Shown here piece by piece: positions 1 to 7,947 of a stretch of DNA of 64,000 bases. The DNA comes from Nitricoxidireducens sp046726235 (GTDB lineage: Bacteria > Pseudomonadota > Gammaproteobacteria > Burkholderiales > Rhodocyclaceae): the NCBI GenBank assembly GCA_046726235.1, contig JBKPAD010000002.1, forward strand, positions 305,608-369,607, written 5' to 3'. The notes under the pieces were generated by a model. That model did no database searches. It was not told where the DNA came from and saw only the letters and a list, made by a program, of their open reading frames with translations. Position numbers and translations under genes: made by a program. Each line of letters opens with the position of its first letter. The first letter of the stretch is position 1.

Positions 1-16
1 GGCATGGCCCTTGCGA
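1..16 (+). promoter_or_regulatory. sigma-54 (-24/-12) promoter of nifH
   Basis: The window opens inside a -24/-12 element: GG at 1-2, ten bases, then GC at 13-14 (GGCATGGCCCTTGCG, consensus TGGCACG-N4-TTGCW). Transcription would start near base 26, about 55 bases before nifH. The matching NifA upstream activator must lie left of the window and cannot be seen. Confidence 0.85.
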
Positions 17-81
17 AACGACTGCCGTAACGCGGCGATCTTTCGGCGCCGAACGATTTTCAGACAAGGAGATTTCCTATC

Positions 82-978
82 ATGGCAAAACTGCGTCAAG
101 CCGCCATCTACGGCAAAGGTGGCATCGGCAAGTCTACCACCACGCAAAACCTCGTCGCCGCCCTGGCCGAGGCCGGCAAGAAGGTGATGATCGTCGGCTG
201 CGATCCGAAGGCCGATTCGACGCGCCTGATCCTGCACGCCAAGGCGCAGAACTCGGTGATGGAACTCGCGGCCGAGGCCGGTTCCGTCGAGGACCTCGAA
301 CTCGAGGACGTCATGTCGGTCGGCTTCGGCGGCGTCAAGTGCGTCGAGTCCGGCGGCCCTGAGCCCGGCGTCGGCTGTGCCGGCCGCGGCGTCATCACGG
401 CGATCAACTTCCTCGAGGAAGAAGGCGCCTACGACGACGAACTCGACTTCGTCTTCTACGACGTGCTCGGCGACGTGGTCTGCGGCGGCTTCGCGATGCC
501 GATCCGCGAGAACAAGGCGCAGGAAATCTACATCGTCTGCTCCGGCGAGATGATGGCCATGTACGCGGCCAACAACATCGCCAAGGGCATCGTCAAGTAC
601 GCCAACTCCGGCGGCGTGCGCCTCGCGGGCCTGATCTGCAACTCGCGCAACACCGACCGCGAGGACGAGCTGATCATCGCCCTGGCCGACAAGCTCGGCA
701 CGCAGATGATCCACTTCGTGCCGCGCGACAACGTCGTCCAGCACGCCGAGATCCGCCGCATGACGGTCATCGAGTACGACCCCAAGGCGAAGCAGGCCGA
801 CGAGTACCGTGCCCTGGCGAGGAAGATCATCGAGAACAAGAAGTTCGTGATCCCGACGCCGGTCACCATGGACGAGCTCGAAGAACTGCTGATGGAGTTC
901 GGCATCATGGAAGTGGAGAACACGGCCATCATCGGCAAGACCGCCGCCGAACTGGCCGCCGAAGCCGCTGCCGCCTGA
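82..978 (+). CDS. nifH: Nitrogenase iron protein NifH
   Basis: Dinitrogenase reductase: the homodimer transfers electrons from ferredoxin or flavodoxin to the MoFe protein with ATP hydrolysis, and also takes part in FeMo-cofactor assembly. The 298-residue protein has its P-loop at residues 11-19 (GKGGIGKST). Cys99 and Cys134 are the expected ligands of the [4Fe-4S] cluster shared between subunits. Arg102, in CAGRG, is the usual target of DraT ADP-ribosylation. The ATG is preceded by an AAGGAG ribosome site. It is the first gene of nifHDK behind a sigma-54 promoter. The family is unmistakable and full length. Confidence 0.99.
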   Translation: MAKLRQAAIYGKGGIGKSTTTQNLVAALAEAGKKVMIVGCDPKADSTRLILHAKAQNSVMELAAEAGSVEDLELEDVMSVGFGGVKCVESGGPEPGVGCAGRGVITAINFLEEEGAYDDELDFVFYDVLGDVVCGGFAMPIRENKAQEIYIVCSGEMMAMYAANNIAKGIVKYANSGGVRLAGLICNSRNTDREDELIIALADKLGTQMIHFVPRDNVVQHAEIRRMTVIEYDPKAKQADEYRALARKIIENKKFVIPTPVTMDELEELLMEFGIMEVENTAIIGKTAAELAAEAAAA

Positions 979-1001
979 GTCACGACTTAATCAATCCAAC
1001 G

Positions 1002-1032
1002 GGGCGCCGTGCCCGGATAGAGGCCGGCGCCC
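1002..1032 (+). other. nifH-nifD intergenic hairpin
   Basis: GGGCGCCG (1002-1009) pairs with CGGCGCCC (1025-1032) around a 15-base loop, just ahead of the nifD ribosome site AAGGAG. A stem here could stabilise the upstream nifH message or lower read-through into nifDK, as is known for some nifHDK operons. The effect is inferred; there is no T-run, so it is not a simple terminator. Confidence 0.5.
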
Positions 1033-1048
1033 GACAAGGAGAAGCAAC

Positions 1049-2521
1049 ATGGCTGCGCTAACCCGCGAAGAGACCGAAGCCCTCGTCCAGGAGGTGCTCG
1101 AGGTCTATCCCGAAAAGGCGAAGAAGGACCGCGCCAAGCACATCATGGTCAACGACAAGTCGCTCGAGTCGTCCAAGAAGTGCATCACCTCCAACCGCAA
1201 GTCGCTGCCGGGCGTGATGACCATGCGCGGCTGCGCCTACGCCGGCTCCAAGGGCGTGGTGTGGGGCCCGATCAAGGACATGATCTCGATCTCCCACGGC
1301 CCGATCGGCTGCGGCCAGTACGCGCGCGGCGGCCGCCGCAACTACTACGTCGGGACCACCGGCGTGGATACCTTCTGCGAAATCAACTTCACCTCCGACT
1401 TCCAGGAGAAGGACATCGTCTTCGGCGGCGACAAGAAGCTCGCCAAGCTGATCAACGAGATCGAACTCCTGTTCCCGCTCAACAAGGGCATCTCGGTGCA
1501 GTCCGAGTGCCCCGTCGGCCTGATCGGCGACGACATCGAGGCGGTGTCGAAGAAGGCTGCCGCCGAAATCGGCAAGCCGGTCGTGCCGGTGCGCTGCGAG
1601 GGCTTCCGCGGCGTTTCGCAGTCGCTCGGCCACCACATCGCCAACGACTCGGTGCGCGACTGGATCATCTCCAACCGCGACGGCAAGACGTTCGAGAAGA
1701 CGCCCTACGACGTGGCGATCCTCGGCGACTACAACATCGGCGGCGACGCCTGGGCCTCGCGCATCCTGCTCGAAGAGATGGGCCTGCGCGTGGTCGCGCA
1801 GTGGTCCGGCGACGGCACGCTCGCCGAAATGGAGAACACGCCGAACGTCAAGCTCAACCTCCTCCACTGCTACCGCTCGATGAACTACATCAGCCGCCAC
1901 ATGGAAGAGAAGTACGGCATTCCCTGGCTCGAGTACAACTTCTTCGGCCCGACCAAGATCGCCGAGTCGCTGCGCGCCATCGCCCAGCACTTCGACGACA
2001 AGATCAAGGAAGGCGCCGAGCGCGTGATCGAGAAGTACACCGCGCCGATGAACGAGATCATCGCCAAGTACAAGCCGCGCCTGCAGGGCAAGAAGGTGAT
2101 GCTCTACGTCGGCGGCCTGCGTCCGCGCCACGTGGTCGGCGCCTACGAGGACCTCGGCATGGAAGTGGTCGGCACCGGCTACGAGTTCGCCCACAACGAC
2201 GACTACGACCGCACCATGAAGGACATGGGCGACGCCACGCTGATCTACGACGACGCCACCGGCCACGAGCTCGACGAGTTCGTCAAGGCGATGAAGCCCG
2301 ACCTGATCGGCTCCGGCATCAAGGAGAAGTACGTCTTCCACAAGATGGGCTACCCCTTCCGCCAGATGCACTCCTGGGACTACTCGGGCCCGTACCACGG
2401 CTACGACGGCTTCGCCGTGTTCGCCAAGGACATGGACCTGACGCTCAACAACCCGTGCTGGAAGATGCTCAAGGCGCCGTGGGACAAGACCGCCGACGAG
2501 CAGGAGCAGAAGGCGGCCTAA
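1049..2521 (+). CDS. nifD: Nitrogenase MoFe protein alpha chain NifD
   Basis: Alpha subunit of the alpha2beta2 MoFe protein, which carries FeMo-cofactor and reduces N2. The 490-residue length is normal. P-cluster cysteines are seen in RGCAYAG and HGPIGCGQYARGG. The FeMo-co cysteine lies in LLHCYRSMNYI and the homocitrate-side His in RQMHSWDYSGPYHG. The RGGRRNYY segment is typical of Mo-nitrogenase rather than the V or Fe-only forms. It follows nifH by 70 bases with an AAGGAG site and precedes nifK. Confidence 0.99.
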   Translation: MAALTREETEALVQEVLEVYPEKAKKDRAKHIMVNDKSLESSKKCITSNRKSLPGVMTMRGCAYAGSKGVVWGPIKDMISISHGPIGCGQYARGGRRNYYVGTTGVDTFCEINFTSDFQEKDIVFGGDKKLAKLINEIELLFPLNKGISVQSECPVGLIGDDIEAVSKKAAAEIGKPVVPVRCEGFRGVSQSLGHHIANDSVRDWIISNRDGKTFEKTPYDVAILGDYNIGGDAWASRILLEEMGLRVVAQWSGDGTLAEMENTPNVKLNLLHCYRSMNYISRHMEEKYGIPWLEYNFFGPTKIAESLRAIAQHFDDKIKEGAERVIEKYTAPMNEIIAKYKPRLQGKKVMLYVGGLRPRHVVGAYEDLGMEVVGTGYEFAHNDDYDRTMKDMGDATLIYDDATGHELDEFVKAMKPDLIGSGIKEKYVFHKMGYPFRQMHSWDYSGPYHGYDGFAVFAKDMDLTLNNPCWKMLKAPWDKTADEQEQKAA

Positions 2522-2597
2522 GCCCGCCAGAGCGCACTCCCAACCCCGTTCCGCAAACCCTCGCCCGCGTCCACAAATTGGTGGCCGGGCAAAGGAG

Positions 2598-4172
2598 ATG
2601 AAGATGCAAACCGCAGAAAAGATCAAGCCGTGTTTCCCGCTGTTCCGGGACGACGACTACAAAGGCATGATCGCGCGCAAGCGCGAGAAGTTCGAGGAAG
2701 CGCCGGACAAGCAGAAGGTCATCGAGATCTTCGACTGGACCACGAGCAAGGAATACCAGGACCTCAACTTCAAGCGCGAGGCGCTGACCATCAACCCGGC
2801 CAAGGCCTGCCAGCCGCTCGGCTCCGCCCTGTGCGGACTGGGCTTCCACAAGACGCTGGTCTACATCCACGGCTCGCAGGGCTGCATCGCCTACTTCCGC
2901 ACCTACTTCAACCGTCACTTCAAGGAGCCGGTCGCCATCATCGCCGACTCGATGACGGAAGACGCGGCGGTGTTCGGCGGCCAGAAGAACATCCATGAAG
3001 GCCTCGCCAACGCCAAGGCGCTCTACGGCGCCGAGATGATCGCGATGTCGACGACCTGCATCGCCGAAGTCATCGGCGACGACTTGAACGCCTTCATCGG
3101 CAACGCCCGCAAGGAAGGCCACGTGCCCGAGGACTTCCCGATCCCCTTCGCCCACACGCCGAGCTTCGTCGGTTCGCACGTCACCGGCTGGGACAACATG
3201 GAAGAAGGCATCCTGCGCTACTTCACGCTCAACAGCATGGACGGCAAGGAACCGGGCAAGAACGGCAAGATCAACATCGTGCCGGGCTTCGAGACCTATC
3301 TCGGCAACTACCGCATCATCAAGCGCTACATGAAGGAAATGGGCGTCGACTACACGATGCTCTCCGACCCCGAGGAAGTGCTCGACACCCCGGCCGACGG
3401 CGAATTCCGCATGTACGCCGGCGGCACGACGCAGGACGAAGTCAAGGACGCGCCCAACGCCAAGACCACCTTCCTGATGCAGCCGCTGGGCCTCGACAAG
3501 ACCAAGAAGTTCGTCGAGACCACCTGGAACCACGAGGTGCCGAAGCTCAACATCCCGATGGGCGTCGAGTGGACCGACGAGTTCCTGATGAAGGTCTCGG
3601 AAGTCACCGGCAAGCCGATCCCGGATTCGCTCAAGCTCGAGCGCGGTCGCCTGGTCGACATGATGACCGACTCGCACGCCTGGCTGCACGGCAAGAAGAT
3701 GGCGGTGTTCGGCGATCCCGACTTCACCATGGGCATGGTCAAGCTGCTGATGGAATTCGGCATCGAGCCGACCCACGTCGTCTGCAACAACGGCAGCAAG
3801 AAGTGGGCGAAGGCGATGGAGAAGCTGCTGGCGTCCAGCCCCTACGGCGCCAACGGCAAGGCCTACCCCGGCGCCGACCTCTGGCACCTGCGCAGCCTGT
3901 GCTTCACCGACAAGCCGGACTACATCATCGGCAGCAGCTACGGCAAGTACATCCAGCGCGACACGCTGCACAAGGGCAAGGAGTTCGAGGTGCCGCTGAT
4001 CCGCATCGGCTTCCCGATCTTCGACCGCCACCACCTGCACCGCATGACCACGCTGGGCTACGAAGGCGCGATGTACGTGCTGACGACGCTGACCAACACC
4101 GTGCTCGAACGTCTCGACGACCAGACGCGCGGCATGGGCACGACGGACTACAACCACGACCTGGTCAGGTAA
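2598..4172 (+). CDS. nifK: Nitrogenase MoFe protein beta chain NifK
   Basis: Beta subunit of the MoFe protein, sharing the P-cluster with NifD. The 524-residue sequence has the P-cluster cysteine motifs CQPLGSALCGLGF and HGSQGCIAYFRTYF plus the extended N-terminal arm of group I NifK proteins. An AAAGGAG site stands just before the chosen ATG; a second in-frame ATG six bases on (2604) has better spacing and may be the true start. Third gene of nifHDK, with nifT seven bases downstream. Confidence 0.99.
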   Translation: MKMQTAEKIKPCFPLFRDDDYKGMIARKREKFEEAPDKQKVIEIFDWTTSKEYQDLNFKREALTINPAKACQPLGSALCGLGFHKTLVYIHGSQGCIAYFRTYFNRHFKEPVAIIADSMTEDAAVFGGQKNIHEGLANAKALYGAEMIAMSTTCIAEVIGDDLNAFIGNARKEGHVPEDFPIPFAHTPSFVGSHVTGWDNMEEGILRYFTLNSMDGKEPGKNGKINIVPGFETYLGNYRIIKRYMKEMGVDYTMLSDPEEVLDTPADGEFRMYAGGTTQDEVKDAPNAKTTFLMQPLGLDKTKKFVETTWNHEVPKLNIPMGVEWTDEFLMKVSEVTGKPIPDSLKLERGRLVDMMTDSHAWLHGKKMAVFGDPDFTMGMVKLLMEFGIEPTHVVCNNGSKKWAKAMEKLLASSPYGANGKAYPGADLWHLRSLCFTDKPDYIIGSSYGKYIQRDTLHKGKEFEVPLIRIGFPIFDRHHLHRMTTLGYEGAMYVLTTLTNTVLERLDDQTRGMGTTDYNHDLVR

Positions 4173-4179
4173 CGCAGAA

Positions 4180-4401
4180 ATGGCCAACATCATGATCCGC
4201 CGCAGCGACAAGGGCTACGTGTTCTATCTGCCCAAGCGCGACATCGAGGATTCCATCCTGTCCATGGAGTTCGATACCCCGGAGAAGTGGGGCGGCGAGA
4301 TCAAGTTGGGCAACGGCGGCACCTACTACATCGAACCCCAGGCCGCACCGGCAAGGTTGCCGTACTCGGTGCGCGCCCGGCGGGTCGATGGCGTCGAGTA
4401 A
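4180..4401 (+). CDS. nifT: Nitrogen fixation protein NifT
   Basis: Small 73-residue protein of the NifT/FixU family, normally found straight after nifK. It has the family pattern of an MI-R N-terminus, a YLPK-D segment and a C-terminal half rich in G-T-Y. Its molecular role is not settled; mutants in model diazotrophs have little phenotype. It follows nifK by 7 bases, so translation is probably coupled, because only a weak ribosome site is present. Confidence 0.92.
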   Translation: MANIMIRRSDKGYVFYLPKRDIEDSILSMEFDTPEKWGGEIKLGNGGTYYIEPQAAPARLPYSVRARRVDGVE

Positions 4402-4422
4402 ATCAGCAGAAGGAGATTCATC

Positions 4423-4620
4423 ATGGCAATGAAAATCGTACAAGCCGAATGCACGTCCTGCGGCGACTGCGTGCCTGTATGCCCGACCAAGTCGATCACC
4501 GACAAGGGCGGCATCTACAAGATCGCCAAGGACACCTGCACGGAGTGCGAAGGCGAAGCCGATTCGCCGAAGTGCGTGGACGCCTGCCCCGCGGGCGAAG
4601 CCTGCATCGTCTATCTCTGA
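4423..4620 (+). CDS. fdxN: 2[4Fe-4S] ferredoxin, FdxN-like
   Basis: A 65-residue bacterial-type ferredoxin likely to feed electrons to NifH or to cluster-assembly steps. The first cluster motif is CTSCGDCVPVCP. The second, CTECEGEADSPKCVDACP, has a longer insert between the second and third cysteines, as in nif-linked FdxN-type ferredoxins. A strong AAGGAG site precedes the ATG. It lies between nifT and nifY in the nifHDK transcription unit. The FdxN label rests on motif spacing and position, so the exact orthologue is less certain. Confidence 0.85.
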   Translation: MAMKIVQAECTSCGDCVPVCPTKSITDKGGIYKIAKDTCTECEGEADSPKCVDACPAGEACIVYL

Positions 4621-4652
4621 TAGACGATGCATTGGGGCCCCGCCCCCTCCCA

Positions 4653-4674
4653 GCCTCCCCCTCGCGGGGGAGGC
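4653..4674 (+). other. Intergenic hairpin between ferredoxin and nifY
   Basis: GCCTCCCCC and GGGGGAGGC form a perfect 9-bp stem with a four-base TCGC loop in the 91-base gap. There is no T-run, so it is more likely a processing or stability element, or a copy of a dispersed GC-rich repeat, than a terminator. Confidence 0.5.
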
Positions 4675-4711
4675 GACTGATCGGGCTCGCTGCGCTCGAA
4701 AGGAGTAGCCC

Positions 4712-5440
4712 ATGTCTACCGCCCAAATGACCCGCGAAGCCGCCCTGCGCATCGCGCTCGCCGCGCGCGAACTCGACGGCATCGGCGTCGCCACGCTGGT
4801 GCACGGCCTCGCCGCGCGGCTCGAACTGCCGCTGACCGAGGACAAGCTGGCGCGGGTGTCGGTCGAGGACCTGCGCAACATCCTCGCCGGCGAGCACGAG
4901 GATTCGTCCTGCGTCGTCGGCGTTCCCGCCGAAGGCCTCAAGGCCGCCGTGCGCCTGCTCTGGGGCGAGGGCGTCGCCGGCAGCGAACTGCCGCCGACGC
5001 AGCCCTACGCCGACGGCGACATGCCGGGCTCGATCCGCGTCGCCTGCGCCTCGAACCGCGACGAGGAGCTCGACGGCCACTTCGGCTCCTGCGAACGCTT
5101 CCTCGTCTATCAGCTCTCGCCGACCGAGCTGCGCCTGATCGCCGTGCGGCCGACGCTTGCCGCCGACCACGCCGAAGACAAGAACGCCGCACGCGCCGCG
5201 CTGATCGCCGACTGCCAGGTGCTCTACGTGCAGTCGATCGGCGGCCCGGCGGCGGCGAAGGTGGTGCGTGCCGGCGTGCATCCGGTCAAGGTGCCCAAGC
5301 CCCAGCCGGCGCGCGAAGCGCTGCCGCGGCTGCAGCAGACGCTGGTCAATCCGCCGCCCTGGCTGGCGAAGATCATGGGCGTCGACGCGAGTTCGCTGGC
5401 GCCGTTCCGCGAACTGGCCGCGGCGGGAGACGAGGCATGA
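4712..5440 (+). CDS. nifY: NifY/NafY-family FeMo-cofactor binding protein
   Basis: A 242-residue protein with two parts. The N-terminal helical domain (about 1-90) is typical of NifY/NafY. The C-terminal dinitrogenase-cofactor domain (about 105-225) contains the NifX/NifB-type segment DGHFGSCERFLVY, whose His is the presumed cofactor-binding residue. Members hold FeMo-co or bind apo-MoFe protein during maturation. AAAGGAG precedes the start, and its stop overlaps the next start as ATGA. A NafY assignment is equally possible. Confidence 0.88.
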   Translation: MSTAQMTREAALRIALAARELDGIGVATLVHGLAARLELPLTEDKLARVSVEDLRNILAGEHEDSSCVVGVPAEGLKAAVRLLWGEGVAGSELPPTQPYADGDMPGSIRVACASNRDEELDGHFGSCERFLVYQLSPTELRLIAVRPTLAADHAEDKNAARAALIADCQVLYVQSIGGPAAAKVVRAGVHPVKVPKPQPAREALPRLQQTLVNPPPWLAKIMGVDASSLAPFRELAAAGDEA

Positions 5441-5715
5441 TCGAAGCCGCGACCCTGACGCAGGTGATGGACCAGGTGGCGAGCAACCCGCACGCCGGCT
5501 ACGAAGCACTGGTCGGGCGGCTGCGCGGCAGCTTCCCCGGCATCCACTTCACGGTGTGCGGCGAGGACGACATCCCGGTGCGCCTGCGCGCCGCGGCCGG
5601 CAACGGCCTGTGCAGCCTCTACTACGTGAATTCGGGCGCGCATTGCCTCTCGCTCACCGACGACGCCGAAGCGGCGACCGGGCTGGTCGTCGCCCTGTGC
5701 GACGACGCGGACTGA
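5437..5715 (+). CDS. Small conserved nif-linked protein (DUF6129-like)
   Basis: A 92-residue protein of unknown function, overlapping nifY by four bases (ATGA) and so translationally coupled to it. It has no membrane segment and no metal motif beyond scattered cysteines (VCGEDD, LCSLYY, LCDDAD). The C-terminus is acidic. It resembles a small family, which I recall as DUF6129, found beside nif genes in Azoarcus-type betaproteobacteria; that name is from memory and unverified. Context suggests a role in MoFe protein maturation. Confidence 0.7.
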   Translation: MIEAATLTQVMDQVASNPHAGYEALVGRLRGSFPGIHFTVCGEDDIPVRLRAAAGNGLCSLYYVNSGAHCLSLTDDAEAATGLVVALCDDAD

Positions 5716-5728
5716 ACCTGGAGACGGC

Positions 5729-6703
5729 ATGAACACGACCATCGCAGCGCCGGAGAACAAGTGGGCCGACCTTGCCGGCGCGGTTGCGCAGATGTGCGCC
5801 GCGGTGCCGGCGTCCGCCGGCGCGGCGGGACTGTGCAAGGAACTGGCGCGGCTCGCGCCGCAGCTCGCCTTCCGCGAAGTGCTCGCGCGCGGCGGCTGGT
5901 ATCGCCCCGGCGGCATCGTCGACGCCACCGGCGCGCGCATCGCCGACGACCTGCCGCAGTGGGTCGAGGACCACCTACGCGCCGCCGACGACGACCTGCA
6001 GGCGCTCGCCGAGGCCCAGGGCGGCCGCGGCCTGCGCGGCACCCGCATCGAGGGCCGCACGCACTATCTCGTCGCCGCCACCGGAACCAATGCTGCCGAC
6101 TTCGTGCAGATCGAGATCGAGGAGTTGCAGGAGACCATCGGCGCCGAGCTGTTCCCCGGCGGCGCCGCCCCGGAGTCGGCCGAGGAGTTGACCGATCCGC
6201 CCGCGGCGGCCGAGCGCGCCCCGCTCGGCGCGCCGCGCTACGCCTTGCGCCGCGTCACCGACATCGGCGGCTTCCTCGCGCGCATCCGTGCGCAGAAGCC
6301 CGAGCCGCAGCCGGTGCACCGCTTCGTCGCGGCCTGGCAGGACAGCAGCGCCGGCTTGGCGACGCAGTTCTCGAACCACTGGGTGCTGGCGGTGCGCGAG
6401 CATCTCGACCGCTATCGCCAGACGCTTCTCGCCGCGACGCCCGTCGCCGCGGTGAACGGCCTGCCGCCGCGTTTCGAAGGCGGCTTCGGCGCGCGCGGCC
6501 TCGCGCTGCACGAGGCGTTGCAACGCTTCGACCGGCAGGCCGGCTACCCGATGGCGTGGTTCTTCCACATGCTGACGACCAAGGCCGTGCCGCACGCCGT
6601 CGCCGCAGCCGTGGTCGAGGACATGCAGAGCGGCTTCGGCTACCTGCCCGACCGCGACCTCGCCGCCGTCAAGGACTGGCTGTTCCGGCCCTACGGGTTC
6701 TGA
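5729..6703 (+). CDS. Conserved nif-cluster protein of unknown function
   Basis: A 324-residue soluble protein starting after a GGAGA ribosome site, 13 bases from the previous stop. I do not recognise a named family. The N-terminal third is helical, the middle carries an acidic alanine-rich linker (about 145-165), and the last third has conserved-looking aromatic segments (FHMLTTKAVPH, GFGYLPDRDLAAVKDW). No signal peptide, membrane helix or cofactor motif is visible. It is the last gene of the nifHDK unit, so a nitrogenase-related role is likely but unproved. Confidence 0.75.
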   Translation: MNTTIAAPENKWADLAGAVAQMCAAVPASAGAAGLCKELARLAPQLAFREVLARGGWYRPGGIVDATGARIADDLPQWVEDHLRAADDDLQALAEAQGGRGLRGTRIEGRTHYLVAATGTNAADFVQIEIEELQETIGAELFPGGAAPESAEELTDPPAAAERAPLGAPRYALRRVTDIGGFLARIRAQKPEPQPVHRFVAAWQDSSAGLATQFSNHWVLAVREHLDRYRQTLLAATPVAAVNGLPPRFEGGFGARGLALHEALQRFDRQAGYPMAWFFHMLTTKAVPHAVAAAVVEDMQSGFGYLPDRDLAAVKDWLFRPYGF

Positions 6704-6710
6704 TCCGGAA

Positions 6711-7160
6711 TCAGAGCGTCCGGCGCAGCACCGTCATCGCCGACGGCGCGAAGCCGAGCGCCGCATAGAACGCCAGCGCCGGCGCGTTCTCCTTGTCGGC
6801 GAGCAACGTCACGCGCGCCATGCCGGCTTCGGCGGCCCACGCCATCACGTGCTCGACCAATCGGCGCCCCAGCCCGCGGCCGCGCCAAGCGGCGCCGACG
6901 ATAACGTCCTCGAGCAGCACCACCGGCCGGCCCTCCGCCGTGCTGACGGTGATCAGCGCGTTCGCCATGCCGGCCACCTTGCCGTCGACGCGCAGCGCGA
7001 ACAGGCGTCCGGCTTGCGGCGACCCGAGGACCAGGCGCAGGCCGGCGAGCTGCTTTTCGCGCTCCGGCCGAAAGTCGCTCTCGAGGGTGAACAGCTCGCC
7101 GAGCAGGTCGGCGAGCGCGTCGAGATCCGCCGCGGTGGCGAAGTCGACGATGGCGCTCAA
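6711..7160 (-). CDS. GNAT family N-acetyltransferase
   Basis: A 149-residue protein with a GNAT acetyl-CoA binding signature: a beta strand (VVLLEDVIV) then the AWRGRGLGRRLVEHV loop and helix, and a C-terminal ALAFYAALGF segment. The substrate is unknown. The start is a TTG whose bases overlap the nifQ stop (TTGA), so it is probably coupled to nifQ; no in-frame ATG exists near the N-terminus. It converges on the upstream nif gene with only seven bases between stops. Confidence 0.85.
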   Translation of the reverse strand: MSAIVDFATAADLDALADLLGELFTLESDFRPEREKQLAGLRLVLGSPQAGRLFALRVDGKVAGMANALITVSTAEGRPVVLLEDVIVGAAWRGRGLGRRLVEHVMAWAAEAGMARVTLLADKENAPALAFYAALGFAPSAMTVLRRTL

Positions 7161-7705
7161 TCCTCGCCCCCGAAGCACACGCCGTAATCGCAGCACTCCG
7201 CGCAATGCGGCGACTTGCAGATCGGCACCTCGGCGCGCTCGCAGAGCTGGCGGTAGAAGAACTTCTTCCACTTCATGTCGCCGACGTTCTTCGCCGCCAG
7301 CGCCGGAAAGTTTTCCTTCATCAGCTGCGACAGGACCTTGCGGTTCGGCAGGCCCATGTCCTGCCAGAGATGGTTCTCGCCCATCGCCGCGGTGGCGACC
7401 GCGTGCGCGAGCCACGCGCCCGGCTCGTCCGGGCACGCGCGGAATTCGAGCAGCAGTTCGAGCAGGTCGGCGAACTCGTCGCCGCCCGGCGCCGGCGCTT
7501 CGCTGCCGTTGACCAGCGTGAGGCCGGCGAAGTGCGCGTCGAGCAGCGCGCGGAAGCGGTCTTCGGAAAGGCCGCGGATCAGCGGCCGGCGGCCGCGGCC
7601 CAATGCGGCGGCGATGACGCCGGCGAGCGCAAGCGTCGCCGGCTCGGCGGCTCGGTGCGCGAGGGCGATCGGTGCGGCGGGCGTTTCGAGGATGGCAGTG
7701 TTCAT
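7157..7705 (-). CDS. nifQ: NifQ, molybdenum donor for FeMo-cofactor
   Basis: A 182-residue protein with the diagnostic C-terminal motif C-x4-C-x2-C-x5-C (CKSPHCAECCDYGVC), which binds a Mo-Fe-S cluster and supplies Mo to the NifEN/NifH scaffold. The WKKFFYRQLCE segment before it is also family-typical. The reading frame stays open about 83 codons upstream, but family length and composition favour the ATG at 7705. No ribosome site precedes it, and a -24/-12 element ends only about 12 bases upstream. Confidence 0.95.
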   Translation of the reverse strand: MNTAILETPAAPIALAHRAAEPATLALAGVIAAALGRGRRPLIRGLSEDRFRALLDAHFAGLTLVNGSEAPAPGGDEFADLLELLLEFRACPDEPGAWLAHAVATAAMGENHLWQDMGLPNRKVLSQLMKENFPALAAKNVGDMKWKKFFYRQLCERAEVPICKSPHCAECCDYGVCFGGED

Positions 7706-7716
7706 GAACGCGGAGA

Positions 7717-7732
7717 AGCAAGAGTCCTTCCA
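7717..7732 (-). promoter_or_regulatory. Candidate sigma-54 promoter of nifQ
   Basis: Read on the minus strand the sequence is TGGAAGGACTCTTGCT, with the GG-N10-GC spacing and TTGCW box of RpoN promoters. The predicted start, near 7706, would be one base before the nifQ ATG, giving a leaderless message. Shared use of the activator site at 7784-7799 is plausible. Confidence 0.55.
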
Positions 7733-7783
7733 GCGACGACCGCGCATGGCGGCACGGAATGGTAAGGGCAGCGCGCAAGCGCT

Positions 7784-7799
7784 TGTCGCACATCCGACA
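7784..7799. promoter_or_regulatory. NifA upstream activator sequence, nifQ / Cache-CheW intergenic region
   Basis: TGTCGCACATCCGACA fits TGT-N10-ACA and lies in an extended palindrome. It stands between divergent sigma-54 elements for nifQ (minus) and the chemotaxis gene (plus), about 85 and 65 bases from the two predicted starts, so one NifA site could serve both. Confidence 0.75.
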
Positions 7800-7829
7800 A
7801 ACCGCCGCCGGAATGCCGGGGGAATATGG

Positions 7830-7845
7830 CGGTACGTATCTTGCG
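7830..7845 (+). promoter_or_regulatory. sigma-54 promoter of the Cache/CheW gene
   Basis: CGGTACGTATCTTGCG has GG at 7831-7832 and GC at 7843-7844 with the required ten-base gap and an intact TTGC box. Predicted start near 7856, about 92 bases before the ATG at 7948. It places a chemotaxis gene under probable NifA/RpoN control. Confidence 0.65.
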
Positions 7846-7947
7846 TCCGGTCGGGAGCTTGTACCCGAACGTCCGAAATCGAACAAAAACGCCCCGTCCA
7901 GGGGATTCCGCGACCACGAATGACGCAAGACGGTGCATGGAGGAGAC

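Noticed and set aside
979..1000. FNR-like half site (TTAATCAATCC) between nifH and nifD
   Set aside because: Only one half matches; the partner half and a -10 at proper distance are missing.
1058..2626. Long minus-strand frames antisense to nifD, nifK, rimO, phaC and others
   Set aside because: These are GC-rich antisense shadows with valine/arginine/leucine-heavy composition, no domains and no ribosome sites; the plus or minus strand partner is a clear known gene.
4712..5440. NifX instead of NifY
   Set aside because: The protein has an additional ~100-residue N-terminal domain typical of NifY/NafY; a normal-length NifX is present at 19481-19897.
7933..7947. Earlier ATG for the Cache/CheW gene
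   Set aside because: It adds five residues but has no ribosome site, while GGAGGAG is ideally placed for the ATG at 7948.
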